A stretch of DNA of 64,000 nucleotides, taken from positions 62,001-126,000 of the forward strand of contig JAWLHK010000006.1 in NCBI GenBank assembly GCA_041690355.1. Direction: 5' to 3'. The notes beneath the pieces are model-generated. The model was given only the letters and a program-made list of their open reading frames with translations, searched no databases and was not told the DNA's origin. The stretch's first letter is position 1. Every line of letters begins with the position of its first letter. This DNA is from JAWLHK01 sp041690355 [NCBI: bacterium]. GTDB lineage: Bacteria > J088 > JAWLBW01. The translations under genes and the position numbers were made by a program. Below are positions 26,211-34,528 of this stretch, piece after piece.

Positions 26211-26456
26211 GCACTTTCTCCGATCCAAGGATCCAAAACCCGGACGCATCCGCGCCGGGTATCATAGTTTGCCGGAACCCAATGTTCCGACCGTTGGCTT
26301 TTATTGCGGACCGGGAGAACGTCGCGAGACGTCCACGCATAAGCCGCGCAAAGGGAGCTACAAGAGCGAACCAACCGACCCGAATCCGTTACGAACCTCT
26401 CTTGCAGACTACCCGGACCTGATGGCGTAGACGCGAACTGGGTAGGAACGAACCTG
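26211..26456 (-). other. Long untranslated leader of the RRM gene
   Basis: About 245 bases between the candidate promoter and the RRM start codon hold no convincing ORF. GGTTCG occurs three times within about 60 bases on the minus strand (CAGGTTCGT, GAGGTTCGT, TTGGTTCGC). Long leaders are common on cold-shock mRNAs, where they refold with temperature; that role here is inference. Confidence 0.45.
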
Positions 26457-26462
26457 TTTATC

Positions 26463-26491
26463 AGCCTAGCATGAGGGGTGTCGACTTGCAA
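26463..26491 (-). promoter_or_regulatory. Candidate promoter of the RRM gene
   Basis: On the minus strand TTGCAA (26486-26491), 17-base spacer, TAGGCT (26463-26468). Transcription would start near 26456. Confidence 0.5.
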
Positions 26492-26601
26492 CGCTTTTCG
26501 CCAGGCCGTATTTCGGGCGCAAACCGGCTTGACGACAGGGTGAAATCCGTCGCAAAGTGAACGCCGGGGTGCCTTTCCTGCACGCCGTGACCGCCGGTGC
26601 C

Positions 26602-28155
26602 ATGCCCGGGAAATTCTCTGCTGCCATTCTCGATCTGGACGGCGTCATCACCCGTACCGCCCGGGTGCATGCCAAGGCCTGGAAACGTCTTTTCGACGGA
26701 TTCCTGGCCGGCCGGGGGCCGCGCCCCGGCGAAGACCACCGCCCCTTCGACGCGGAGGCCGATTACCGGGCCCAGGTCGACGGCAAACCGCGTTATGATG
26801 GCGTACGGAGTTTTCTGGCCTCGCGCGGCATCTCACTTCCCGAGGGGTCCCCGGGAGACCCCCCCGACGCGGAGACGGTGTTCGGGCTTGGAAACCGCAA
26901 GAATGAGTACTTTCAGTCGCTGCTGCGCACGGGGGTCGAGGTCTTCTCCGACGCGGTCGAACGCATCGATGCGTGGAGGCGGCAGGGGCTCAGGCTCGCC
27001 GTGATTTCGTCGAGCCGCAACTGCGAGGCCGTGCTGCGGGCCGCCGGTCTTCTCGATCGGTTCGACGTGCGCATCGACGGCAACGACCTCGATCGTCTGC
27101 GCGGGAAACCGGCGCCCGACATGTTTCTCGAGGCCGTACGGCGTCTCGCGATCGACCCGTCGCGTGCCCTGGTGATTGAAGACGCCGTCGCCGGCGTGCA
27201 GGCGGCGCGCGCAGGGGGCTTCGGCCTGGTCGTCGGCGTCGCTCGCGACGGCGGCGAAGATGCGCTGCGCGAGGCGGGGGCCGACCGCGTCGTACGCGAC
27301 CTCGGAGAGCTGCGTGATCTCGACGAGCGTTCGTCCTCAGCAGATTCGCCCCCGTCGGCCCTCGGGCAGGTCGGCGCCATGCTCGAAGGGGCGCGTGAGG
27401 GAGCGTTCGCCCTTTTTCTGGATTATGACGGAACCCTCACCCCCATCGTGCGTCGTCCCGAAGACGCGGTTCTTTCCGAAGACATGCGCAGGCTGCTGCT
27501 CCGTTTGTCGACGCTGTGCCTGGTGGCCATCGTGAGCGGCCGCGACCGGCGCAGCGCCGAGGCCATGGTCGGCCTCGAAGGGCTCGTGTACGCGGGCAGC
27601 CACGGTTTCGACATCCGCGGACCCGGGGGGCTCCAGCTCGAGCACGCAGACGCGGCCCGCGCCCTGCCGGCGCTCGACGCGGCCGAGCAGGCGCTGCACG
27701 AACGGCTGGGTGACGTGCCCGGTGCCCGGGTCGAACGTAAACGGTACGCCATTGCCGTACATTACCGCGAAGTCACCCATCCGGCCGATGAGCGCCGGGT
27801 CGAAGATATGGTGCGCGCCATTGCCGTGAAGAGCCGGGGGCTGCGCATGAAAGGGGGAAAAAAGATCTTCGAGCTCCTCCCCGACGTCCCCTGGGACAAG
27901 GGCCGGGCGGTCCTGTGGCTTCTTCGCACGCTGGATCTCCGCCTGGCGCCCGAGCACGTACTCTACCTGGGAGACGACGTCACCGACGAAGACGCCTTTC
28001 GGGCGCTGCGGGACGCGCAGGCGGGCATCGGCATCCGCGTCGCCGACGTGCCCGGGCCGACGGCCGCGCATTTCACACTGCGTGATCAGGGTGAGGTGAA
28101 ACGTTTTCTGGAGGCGCTGCTCGCGGGGCTCGAGCGCGGGCGCGAGGGGGCATGA
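26602..28155 (+). CDS. Fusion of beta-phosphoglucomutase-like and trehalose-6-phosphatase-like HAD domains
   Basis: 517 residues from the ATG at 26602 (GTG starts exist at 26557 and 26569). Residues about 5-245 are a HAD hydrolase of the beta-phosphoglucomutase group, with nucleophile segment DLDGVI (11-16), SSSRN near 142 and IEDAVAG near 193. Residues about 265-510 form an OtsB-type phosphatase, with DYDGTLTPI (274-282), SGRDRR near 317 and LGDDVTDEDAF near 458. The next gene, overlapping by ATGA, is a GH65 phosphorylase. Together they would cleave an alpha-glucoside such as trehalose with phosphate and convert beta-glucose-1-phosphate to glucose-6-phosphate. The substrate is inferred. Confidence 0.88.
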   Translation: MPGKFSAAILDLDGVITRTARVHAKAWKRLFDGFLAGRGPRPGEDHRPFDAEADYRAQVDGKPRYDGVRSFLASRGISLPEGSPGDPPDAETVFGLGNRKNEYFQSLLRTGVEVFSDAVERIDAWRRQGLRLAVISSSRNCEAVLRAAGLLDRFDVRIDGNDLDRLRGKPAPDMFLEAVRRLAIDPSRALVIEDAVAGVQAARAGGFGLVVGVARDGGEDALREAGADRVVRDLGELRDLDERSSSADSPPSALGQVGAMLEGAREGAFALFLDYDGTLTPIVRRPEDAVLSEDMRRLLLRLSTLCLVAIVSGRDRRSAEAMVGLEGLVYAGSHGFDIRGPGGLQLEHADAARALPALDAAEQALHERLGDVPGARVERKRYAIAVHYREVTHPADERRVEDMVRAIAVKSRGLRMKGGKKIFELLPDVPWDKGRAVLWLLRTLDLRLAPEHVLYLGDDVTDEDAFRALRDAQAGIGIRVADVPGPTAAHFTLRDQGEVKRFLEALLAGLERGREGA

Positions 28156-30569
28156 GTACGGGGCCGGTCATCTCGCCTGACGCGTGGGTGCTCAGCTGGG
28201 ATCACTGGGACCCCGCACGCGAGCCGCTGCGCGAGGCGATCTGCACGCTCGGCAACGGCTACTTCGCGACCCGCGGGGCCTTCGAGGAAACGAAGGCCGG
28301 CGGTCCGCACTATCCCGGAACCTATCTTGCGGGGGGCTACAACCGGCTCGAAAGCGAGCTGGCCGGGCGCATCGTCGAGAACGAAGACCTGGTCAACTGG
28401 CCGAACTGGCTGTCGCTGTCTTTTCGGCCCGAAGGGGGCGAATGGGTTACGCCCGGGTCGGTTGAGCTGCTCGCCTTCGAACAGTCCCTCGATCTGCACC
28501 GCGGGATTCTCGAGCGCCGCCTGCGCATCCGCCATGCCGACAGCCGGGAGACGAGCCTCATCAGCCGCCGTCTCGTGCACATGGCGCATCCGCATCTGGC
28601 CGCCATCGAGTGGACGCTCACCGCAGAGAACTGGGCGGGGCGGTTCGAAATCTGCTCCGGTCTCGACGGTACGGTGACCAACCAGGGAGTCGAGCGCTAC
28701 CGGGAACTGAATTCGCGCCATCTCGAGGTGCTCGAGACCGGCCGCCTGGGCGAAGACGGCATCTTTCTCGCGGTACAGACCAACCAGTCGCACCTGCGCA
28801 TGAGCCAGGCGGCGCGCACCCAGGTCTACCTCGATGGGGAAAAAGCGCCCCTGGAGCGCCGGACCCGGGCCGAAGGGGGCGTGGTGGAGCAGCGGCTGTT
28901 GGTCGAGTGCGTTCGCGAGAAGCCGTTGCGCGTCGAGAAGGTCGTGGCCCTGCACTCGTCGCGCGACTTCGCGATCAGCGAGCCGACCCTCGCCGCGCGC
29001 ATCGCCATTTCGCGTGCCGAAGGATTCAGCGCCCTGAGCGAAAGCCACGTGAGGGCCTGGGAGCGCCTCTGGCGCCGGGCCGACCTCGAGATCGGTACCG
29101 GCGATCGCTGGGCGCAACTCGTGCTCCGGCTGCACGTCTTTCACCTTCTGCAGACCACGTCCTTCAACACGATCGACCGCGACGTGGGGGTTCCGGCGCG
29201 CGGGCTGCACGGCGAGGCCTACCGCGGGCACGTCTTCTGGGACGAGCTTTTCATCTTCCCCTTTCTGAACCTGCGGCTCCCCGAGCTCACCCGGTCGCTG
29301 CTCATGTATCGCTACCGGCGGCTCGACACGGCGCGCTGCCTCGCGCGCGAAGCCGGCTTCGCGGGGGCCATGTATCCGTGGCAGAGCGGCAGCAGCGGTC
29401 GCGAAGAGAACCAGGTGCTGCACCTGAACCCCCGCTCGGGCCGCTGGATTCCCGACCCGACGTACCGCCAGCGCCACATCAACGCGGCCATCGCCTACAA
29501 CGTCTGGCAATACTTTCAGGTTACCTTCGATAAGGAGTTTCTCTCCTTTCACGGGGCCGAGATGCTGCTCGAAATCGCAAGGTTCTGGGCCAGCATCGCG
29601 CGCTTCAACGCCGACCGCCAGCGGTACGAGATTCACGGCATCGTCGGACCCGACGAGTTTCACACCGGCTACCCCGACAGCGACGAGCCGGGGCTGAACA
29701 ACAACGCCTATACGAACCTGATGGCCGCCTGGTGCCTGCGCACGGCGCGCCGCGCCCTCGATCTGCTCGAGGGAGAGCGCCGCCTCGAGCTGCGGGAGGA
29801 ACTTCAGATTGCCGATGAGGAACTGCAGCGCTGGGAGGATGTGAGCCGGCGCATGTTTCTGCCGCTGCAGCCCGACGGCGTCATCAGCCAGTTCGAGGGC
29901 TACGAGCTGCTCGCCGAATTCGATTGGGAAGGCTACCGCGGCCGGTACGGCGACATTCACCGCCTCGATCGGATTCTCGAGGCCGAGGGAGACAGCGCGA
30001 ACCGCTACAAGGTGAGCAAGCAGGCCGACGTGGTCATGCTGTTCTACCTGTTTTCGAGCGAGGAACTGGCCGACATGTTTCAGTGGCTCGGCTATCCGTT
30101 CGATCCGGACATGATTCCACGCAACATCCAGTACTACCTTGCCCGCATGTCGCACGGGTCTACGCTGAGCCGGGTCGTGCAGTCGTGGGTGCTGGCCCGA
30201 TCCGATCGCGAAGGGGCGTGGCAGCTGTTTCGCCAGGCGCTCGAGGCCGACATCGGCGACATTCAGCGGGGCACGACCGCCGAGGGGATTCATCTGGGCG
30301 CCATGGCCGGCACGGTCGACCTGCTGCAGCGCGGCCATCTCGGCATCGAGGTGCGCGATGACGTCCTGTGGTTCAATCCCTGTCTGCCGCACGGGCTGGA
30401 TGAGCTCTGCTCGCGCGTGCGTTACCGGGGCCACTGGCTCAGGCTGCGCGTGACGCAGAAGACGCTCGAGGTCACCTTCGACCGCGGCTGGCCGGGCTAC
30501 GTGCGGATCGGCTTTCAGGGCGAAGTCTTTCTCTTCTTCGCAGGGGATACGAAGACCTTTACCCTCTGA
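28152..30569 (+). CDS. Glycoside hydrolase family 65 phosphorylase (trehalose/kojibiose/maltose type)
   Basis: 805 residues covering the N-terminal beta-sandwich (1-270), helical linker, (alpha/alpha)6 barrel with catalytic acid Glu502 in GPDEFH, and the small C-terminal strand domain. SKQADVV near 620 is the segment bordering the phosphate site in the family. No signal peptide, so it acts in the cytoplasm. The linked phosphoglucomutase-like gene argues for phosphorolysis over hydrolysis. Which disaccharide, and whether it is phosphorylated, cannot be read from the motifs. Confidence 0.9.
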   Translation: MSTGPVISPDAWVLSWDHWDPAREPLREAICTLGNGYFATRGAFEETKAGGPHYPGTYLAGGYNRLESELAGRIVENEDLVNWPNWLSLSFRPEGGEWVTPGSVELLAFEQSLDLHRGILERRLRIRHADSRETSLISRRLVHMAHPHLAAIEWTLTAENWAGRFEICSGLDGTVTNQGVERYRELNSRHLEVLETGRLGEDGIFLAVQTNQSHLRMSQAARTQVYLDGEKAPLERRTRAEGGVVEQRLLVECVREKPLRVEKVVALHSSRDFAISEPTLAARIAISRAEGFSALSESHVRAWERLWRRADLEIGTGDRWAQLVLRLHVFHLLQTTSFNTIDRDVGVPARGLHGEAYRGHVFWDELFIFPFLNLRLPELTRSLLMYRYRRLDTARCLAREAGFAGAMYPWQSGSSGREENQVLHLNPRSGRWIPDPTYRQRHINAAIAYNVWQYFQVTFDKEFLSFHGAEMLLEIARFWASIARFNADRQRYEIHGIVGPDEFHTGYPDSDEPGLNNNAYTNLMAAWCLRTARRALDLLEGERRLELREELQIADEELQRWEDVSRRMFLPLQPDGVISQFEGYELLAEFDWEGYRGRYGDIHRLDRILEAEGDSANRYKVSKQADVVMLFYLFSSEELADMFQWLGYPFDPDMIPRNIQYYLARMSHGSTLSRVVQSWVLARSDREGAWQLFRQALEADIGDIQRGTTAEGIHLGAMAGTVDLLQRGHLGIEVRDDVLWFNPCLPHGLDELCSRVRYRGHWLRLRVTQKTLEVTFDRGWPGYVRIGFQGEVFLFFAGDTKTFTL

Positions 30570-30626
30570 CCCGACGGCAGCCCGGGGGCCCGGCGCGACC
30601 CCGCGTCCTATGGTAGCGTTTGTAGC

Positions 30627-31253
30627 ATGACGTTTACCGCGGTTACCCGGCGTTATCTGGCATTTGGCGAGACCCGTTTTGCGCTGATCGTATTTCTCGT
30701 GGCGGTCGCCTTCACGGGGGCGCAGACCCCGCTCGACGCCTGGACGGCGCTTGCAGCGGCGGCGGGCGCGCTCTTCTGGCTGCTCATCGAATACCCGATC
30801 CATCGCGGATTTCTGCACATGCCGCGTCCCGAAAGCCCTGCATTCCGGCGCCTGCATGCGCGTCTGCACTCCGGCCACCACCGGGATCCCGACAAACCCG
30901 AGCTCCTCTTCATCCCCTGGTGGGTCACGGCGCCGTCGGCCCTGCTCGTCGGCGGTGTCGCCGTGGCCGCCGCCGGAGACCGGGGCTGGCAGTTCTTCTG
31001 CGGCTTCTGGGGTACCCTGCTGGTCTATGAATGGCTGCACCTGGCCATTCACCTGCGCTATTCGGGGCGCAACCGCGTGTACCGGTTCATCCGCAAGGGG
31101 CACATGCTGCACCACTACAAGAATGAGCGCTACTGGTTCGGGATCACGAACCCGCTTGCCGATTACGTGATGCGAACGCATCCGCAGGCGGGCGAGGTCG
31201 CGACGAGCGAAACGGTGCGCACCCTGGGCTTCGAGCCGCACGCCGGCGACTAA
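30627..31253 (+). CDS. Fatty acid hydroxylase/sterol desaturase family membrane protein (first copy)
   Basis: 208 residues with four hydrophobic segments and the histidine clusters of the di-iron hydroxylase superfamily: HRGFLH (about 59-64), HSGHH (about 80-84), HLAIH (about 137-141) and HMLHHY (about 156-161). The substrate could be a fatty acyl chain, hopanoid or carotenoid. It stands alone after the GH65 gene, 57 bases away. A second family member lies at 44695-45384. Confidence 0.85.
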   Translation: MTFTAVTRRYLAFGETRFALIVFLVAVAFTGAQTPLDAWTALAAAAGALFWLLIEYPIHRGFLHMPRPESPAFRRLHARLHSGHHRDPDKPELLFIPWWVTAPSALLVGGVAVAAAGDRGWQFFCGFWGTLLVYEWLHLAIHLRYSGRNRVYRFIRKGHMLHHYKNERYWFGITNPLADYVMRTHPQAGEVATSETVRTLGFEPHAGD

Positions 31254-31274
31254 CGCGTCAGACGTTCCGGCCGA

Positions 31275-33035
31275 TCATCCGGCGAGGGCCGCGAAGAGCA
31301 GGGCGATGAGCACCAGGACGCCCAACGCCCCCGCCGGCCAGCGCTCGACGTTCCGTTCGAAGCGCCGTGCCCCCTTTTCGCCTTTGAGGATCGCCCGCCG
31401 TGCGAGCTTGAACAGTCCGGCGGCCCATTCGCGGGCGCGGTCGGTGGCCGCGACGTCCCACGCGCGGTAGCGCGCCGCCGCGCGGGCGCCGACGCGTGCG
31501 ACGGGGACCAGAATGTCGCCGGGGGGGATCCGGTTCTCCCAACGGCGCAGCGTTTCCGGCGCGGTTCGCAACAGGGCCGCCGTGAGCACAAGGCCGGCGA
31601 GCAGCGGCCACAGGCTGGCCCACTGCGCCGCGGGGGCAAAGGCCTTCAGAGCCGCTTCGCGAATGCCCCGGCCGGGGGCGAACGCGAACGCGGCGGTGGC
31701 CAGCACCGTCACGATCCCCCACGCTGCCGTCATCGATCGGGGCAGGGGGCCGTGCGCGGGCTCGGCCAGGAGGCGGCGTGCAAGAAACAGAAAGCGCAGC
31801 ATGAGGACGGTGGTGCCCACGGCGGTGAGCGGCAGCAGGGGACTTACCCAGGCCGGGGCGGCGTCGCCCGCCGCCTCGACGACCCCCTTGAGGGCGGCCT
31901 TGGCGGCCGCACCTCCGCTCAGCGGGGCGCCGGCCAGCGCGGCGGCGGGCAGGGCGAGGGCGACGAGGATGGTCGCATGACGACGTCGGGACCCGCCGCC
32001 GAAGCCCCGCGCGACGCCGACGCCGAGAAAAAGAGCCGACTTGGCCAGGGCGTGGTGAAAGGCATAGACCGCCGCCGCCGTCACCGCATAGGGCCAGGCC
32101 GCCGGCGCGATCATGCCGATGCCGAGGGGCACGGTCATCAGCCCCATCTGGCTGATGCTCGAGTAGGCGAGCACGGTCTTCGGGTTCGATTGCATGGTCC
32201 CGGCCGCGACGCCGAGCACGGCCGCCGCGAGGCCGAGGGTGAGAAATGTCTGGCCCCAGGCCTCGAGGGGCACGATTCCGCCAGGGAGCACGCGCAGCCA
32301 GCCGAGGAGCCCGGCCTTGATCATTACGCCGCTCAGCACGGCGCTGGCCGGAGTCGGCGCCGCGGGGTGGGCGAGCGGCAGCCAGACGTGAAGCGGGATG
32401 GCGCCGGCTTTGATGCCGAATCCGGCGAACGTGAACAGTACGATCCAGTCGCGGTGCGGCGCGTCGGCGAGCGGCGCGGCCAGGCGCCCGAAAGGAACAT
32501 TGCCGCATTCGTACACGGCGAGCGCCACGCCCGGAAAAAGCAGCAGCTCGCCCAGGACGACGAGCATGATGTAGACGCGCCCCGCCTGAAAGGCTGTCGG
32601 GGTCTGCTCGTGCACGATGATGCCGTAGCCCGAGACGCTCAAGACCGCGAAGAACAGGTAGTAACCGAGCAGATCGGCGGCGACGATGAGCCCGATGTTT
32701 CCCGCGGCGGCCAGCAGGAAGTACGCGAAGAAGCGGTGGCGCTTCCGATCCTCGCGCAGGTAGCCGGCCGCGTAGGCCGCCGCGAGTCCCCAGAGCGGGG
32801 CGGAGAAGAGGAGAAAGGTGCGCCCGAGGTCGTCGAGATTCAGACGGAGGCCGAGAAAGACCCAGGGGAACTCAACCGGGCCGCCCGCCGGAAGCAACGC
32901 GGCGGCAAATCCCGGCAGCAGCGTCCATGGGGCCAGGCGCATGGCTATCGGGCGCAGGCTGCCGAAGATCAGGAGGCCGGCGACCAGCAGCGGCACGAGC
33001 ACCGACAATGCCGGCAACAGCGAGACCACGGTCAT
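31275..33035 (-). CDS. MrpD/NuoN-type proton-conducting subunit (third copy)
   Basis: 586 residues, about 14 hydrophobic segments, of the NuoL/M/N-MrpA/D antiporter family. The conserved helix with AGFGIKAGAIPLHVWLPLAH (about 250-269) carries the family lysine, and SISQMGL with FHHALAKSALF follows. A C-terminal extension (about 500-586) with an amphipathic Arg-rich stretch may be a lateral helix, as in NuoL and MrpA. The start overlaps the previous gene's stop by ATGA. It is the last gene of the Mrp operon. Confidence 0.88.
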   Translation of the reverse strand: MTVVSLLPALSVLVPLLVAGLLIFGSLRPIAMRLAPWTLLPGFAAALLPAGGPVEFPWVFLGLRLNLDDLGRTFLLFSAPLWGLAAAYAAGYLREDRKRHRFFAYFLLAAAGNIGLIVAADLLGYYLFFAVLSVSGYGIIVHEQTPTAFQAGRVYIMLVVLGELLLFPGVALAVYECGNVPFGRLAAPLADAPHRDWIVLFTFAGFGIKAGAIPLHVWLPLAHPAAPTPASAVLSGVMIKAGLLGWLRVLPGGIVPLEAWGQTFLTLGLAAAVLGVAAGTMQSNPKTVLAYSSISQMGLMTVPLGIGMIAPAAWPYAVTAAAVYAFHHALAKSALFLGVGVARGFGGGSRRRHATILVALALPAAALAGAPLSGGAAAKAALKGVVEAAGDAAPAWVSPLLPLTAVGTTVLMLRFLFLARRLLAEPAHGPLPRSMTAAWGIVTVLATAAFAFAPGRGIREAALKAFAPAAQWASLWPLLAGLVLTAALLRTAPETLRRWENRIPPGDILVPVARVGARAAARYRAWDVAATDRAREWAAGLFKLARRAILKGEKGARRFERNVERWPAGALGVLVLIALLFAALAG

Positions 33036-34528
33036 CGGCCGTACTCCAGACCGGTGATGAGCCGGCTCCACTCGAGCGGGCTCATCGGAACCTCGGCCAG
33101 AATTCCGGCGGCGGCCACAAGAACGGCCATCACCACGGGCGGCGCCAGCAACAGCCACCTTGTCTCGAGACGGCCCCGCGGGAGCCGCTCATCCCAGGGT
33201 TCCGGCCGCGAACGGAACCACATGTCGTTTACGATCGGCAGAAAATAGGCGGCGTTGAGTAGCGTGCTCACGAGAAGGATGACGATGGCCCAGGGTGAGC
33301 CCCCCTCGAGAGCGCCCAGTCCGAGGTACCATTTCGAGATGAACCCGGCGAGCGGGGGGATGCCGATCATGCCCAGCGCTGCGACGGTGAAGGCGGCGGC
33401 GGTGAGGGGCATGCGCCGCCCCAGGCCGTGCATGCGGCGTACGTCGGTGATGCCGACCGTTTCGGCGAAGTTCCCCGCGCAGAAAAAGAGGGTAATCTTC
33501 ATGATCCCCTGGTGCACGATGTGCACGAGCCCGCCCGTGGTGGCGAAGGCGCCGACGATGGAGGTGCCCAGCACGATGTAGGAGACCTGGCTGATGGTCG
33601 AGAACGCGAGACGGCGCTTGAGGTCGGTCTGGCGCAGGGCCATGATCGAGCCGTAGAGAATCGTCAGTGACGCGAGGACGGCGAGAGGCCCGAGCAGGCC
33701 GAGCTCGGCGCTCAGGCGCACGCCGAAGACGTCATAGACGACGCGGACGATGCCGAACGCGCCCGCCTTGACGACGGCGACGGCGTGCAGCAGCGCGCTG
33801 ACGGGTGCCGGCGCGATCATGGCGATGGGCAGCCAGCTGTGCAGCGGCACGAGCGAAGCCTTGACGCCGAGCCCGGCGATGAGCAGCACGAAGATGACCG
33901 GCAGCACGCCCCGGGCCGAAGGGGGAACGTTGGCGAGCGAACCGGCCTCGGCGAAGTTCACGGGGCCGGCCAGCGCGGTGAGCCAGATGGCCCCGAGCAG
34001 CAGCAGGGCGCCGCCGGCCAGGGTATAGCCGAGATAGACGCGCCCGGCCCGCAGTGCTTCGGGCGTGCCCCGGTGCACGACGAGCGGATAGGTCGCCAGC
34101 GTGAGCATCTCGTAGAAGAGCACGAAGGACAGCAGGTTCGCGGCCATGGCGATGCCGGTGGTCGCGCTGACGCAGAGACTGAAGAAGCCGAAGAAGCGGC
34201 TGCGGTGCGGTGACGATTCCAGATACCCGATGGCATACAGGGTTGTCACCAGCCAGAGCACCGATGAGAGCACGACGAACAGGAGCGAGAGCGGCGCGGC
34301 ATGGAGCGCCAGGTCCTGGCCGGCGAACAGCGGGAAGCGCGCCTCGTACGTCTGCCCCTGGAAGACGCCGACGGCCATGACGGCCACGAGCGCGAGCTTG
34401 AGCACGGCCCCGGTCAGGTTCAGGAGGGTGCGTGCCCAGTAGGCTTCTTCGCGCAACAGGAAGATGACGATGCCCGGCAGCAGGGAACTGAGCACGACGA
34501 ACACGGGAAGCCACTGCGCCGCCGTCAT
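33032..34528 (-). CDS. mrpD: MrpD-type antiporter subunit (second copy)
   Basis: 498 residues, about 14 membrane segments. Family marks: VLFYEMLTL with the helix-5 glutamate near 132, LGVKASLVPLHSWLPIAM near 229, STISQVSY near 310, VHQGIMKITLFF near 340 and GIPPLAGFISKWYL near 390. It is part of the ion-translocating core that exchanges cytoplasmic Na+ or K+ for H+. Start and stop both sit in 4-base overlaps with neighbours. Confidence 0.92.
   Translation of the reverse strand: MTAAQWLPVFVVLSSLLPGIVIFLLREEAYWARTLLNLTGAVLKLALVAVMAVGVFQGQTYEARFPLFAGQDLALHAAPLSLLFVVLSSVLWLVTTLYAIGYLESSPHRSRFFGFFSLCVSATTGIAMAANLLSFVLFYEMLTLATYPLVVHRGTPEALRAGRVYLGYTLAGGALLLLGAIWLTALAGPVNFAEAGSLANVPPSARGVLPVIFVLLIAGLGVKASLVPLHSWLPIAMIAPAPVSALLHAVAVVKAGAFGIVRVVYDVFGVRLSAELGLLGPLAVLASLTILYGSIMALRQTDLKRRLAFSTISQVSYIVLGTSIVGAFATTGGLVHIVHQGIMKITLFFCAGNFAETVGITDVRRMHGLGRRMPLTAAAFTVAALGMIGIPPLAGFISKWYLGLGALEGGSPWAIVILLVSTLLNAAYFLPIVNDMWFRSRPEPWDERLPRGRLETRWLLLAPPVVMAVLVAAAGILAEVPMSPLEWSRLITGLEYGR

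Noticed and set aside
26300-26460. tRNA or small RNA gene in the RRM leader region
   Set aside because: No cloverleaf pairing or CCA-type acceptor pattern could be built by eye; it fits better as an untranslated leader.
28086-31241. A 1051-codon open frame on the minus strand opposite the GH65 phosphorylase and hydroxylase
   Set aside because: Same shadow effect; the plus-strand genes have complete catalytic motifs while this frame has none.
31752-33248. A 498-codon plus-strand frame opposite the third MrpD gene
   Set aside because: Highly charged Arg/Glu/Gly composition and no motifs; the minus-strand product is a clear membrane antiporter subunit.
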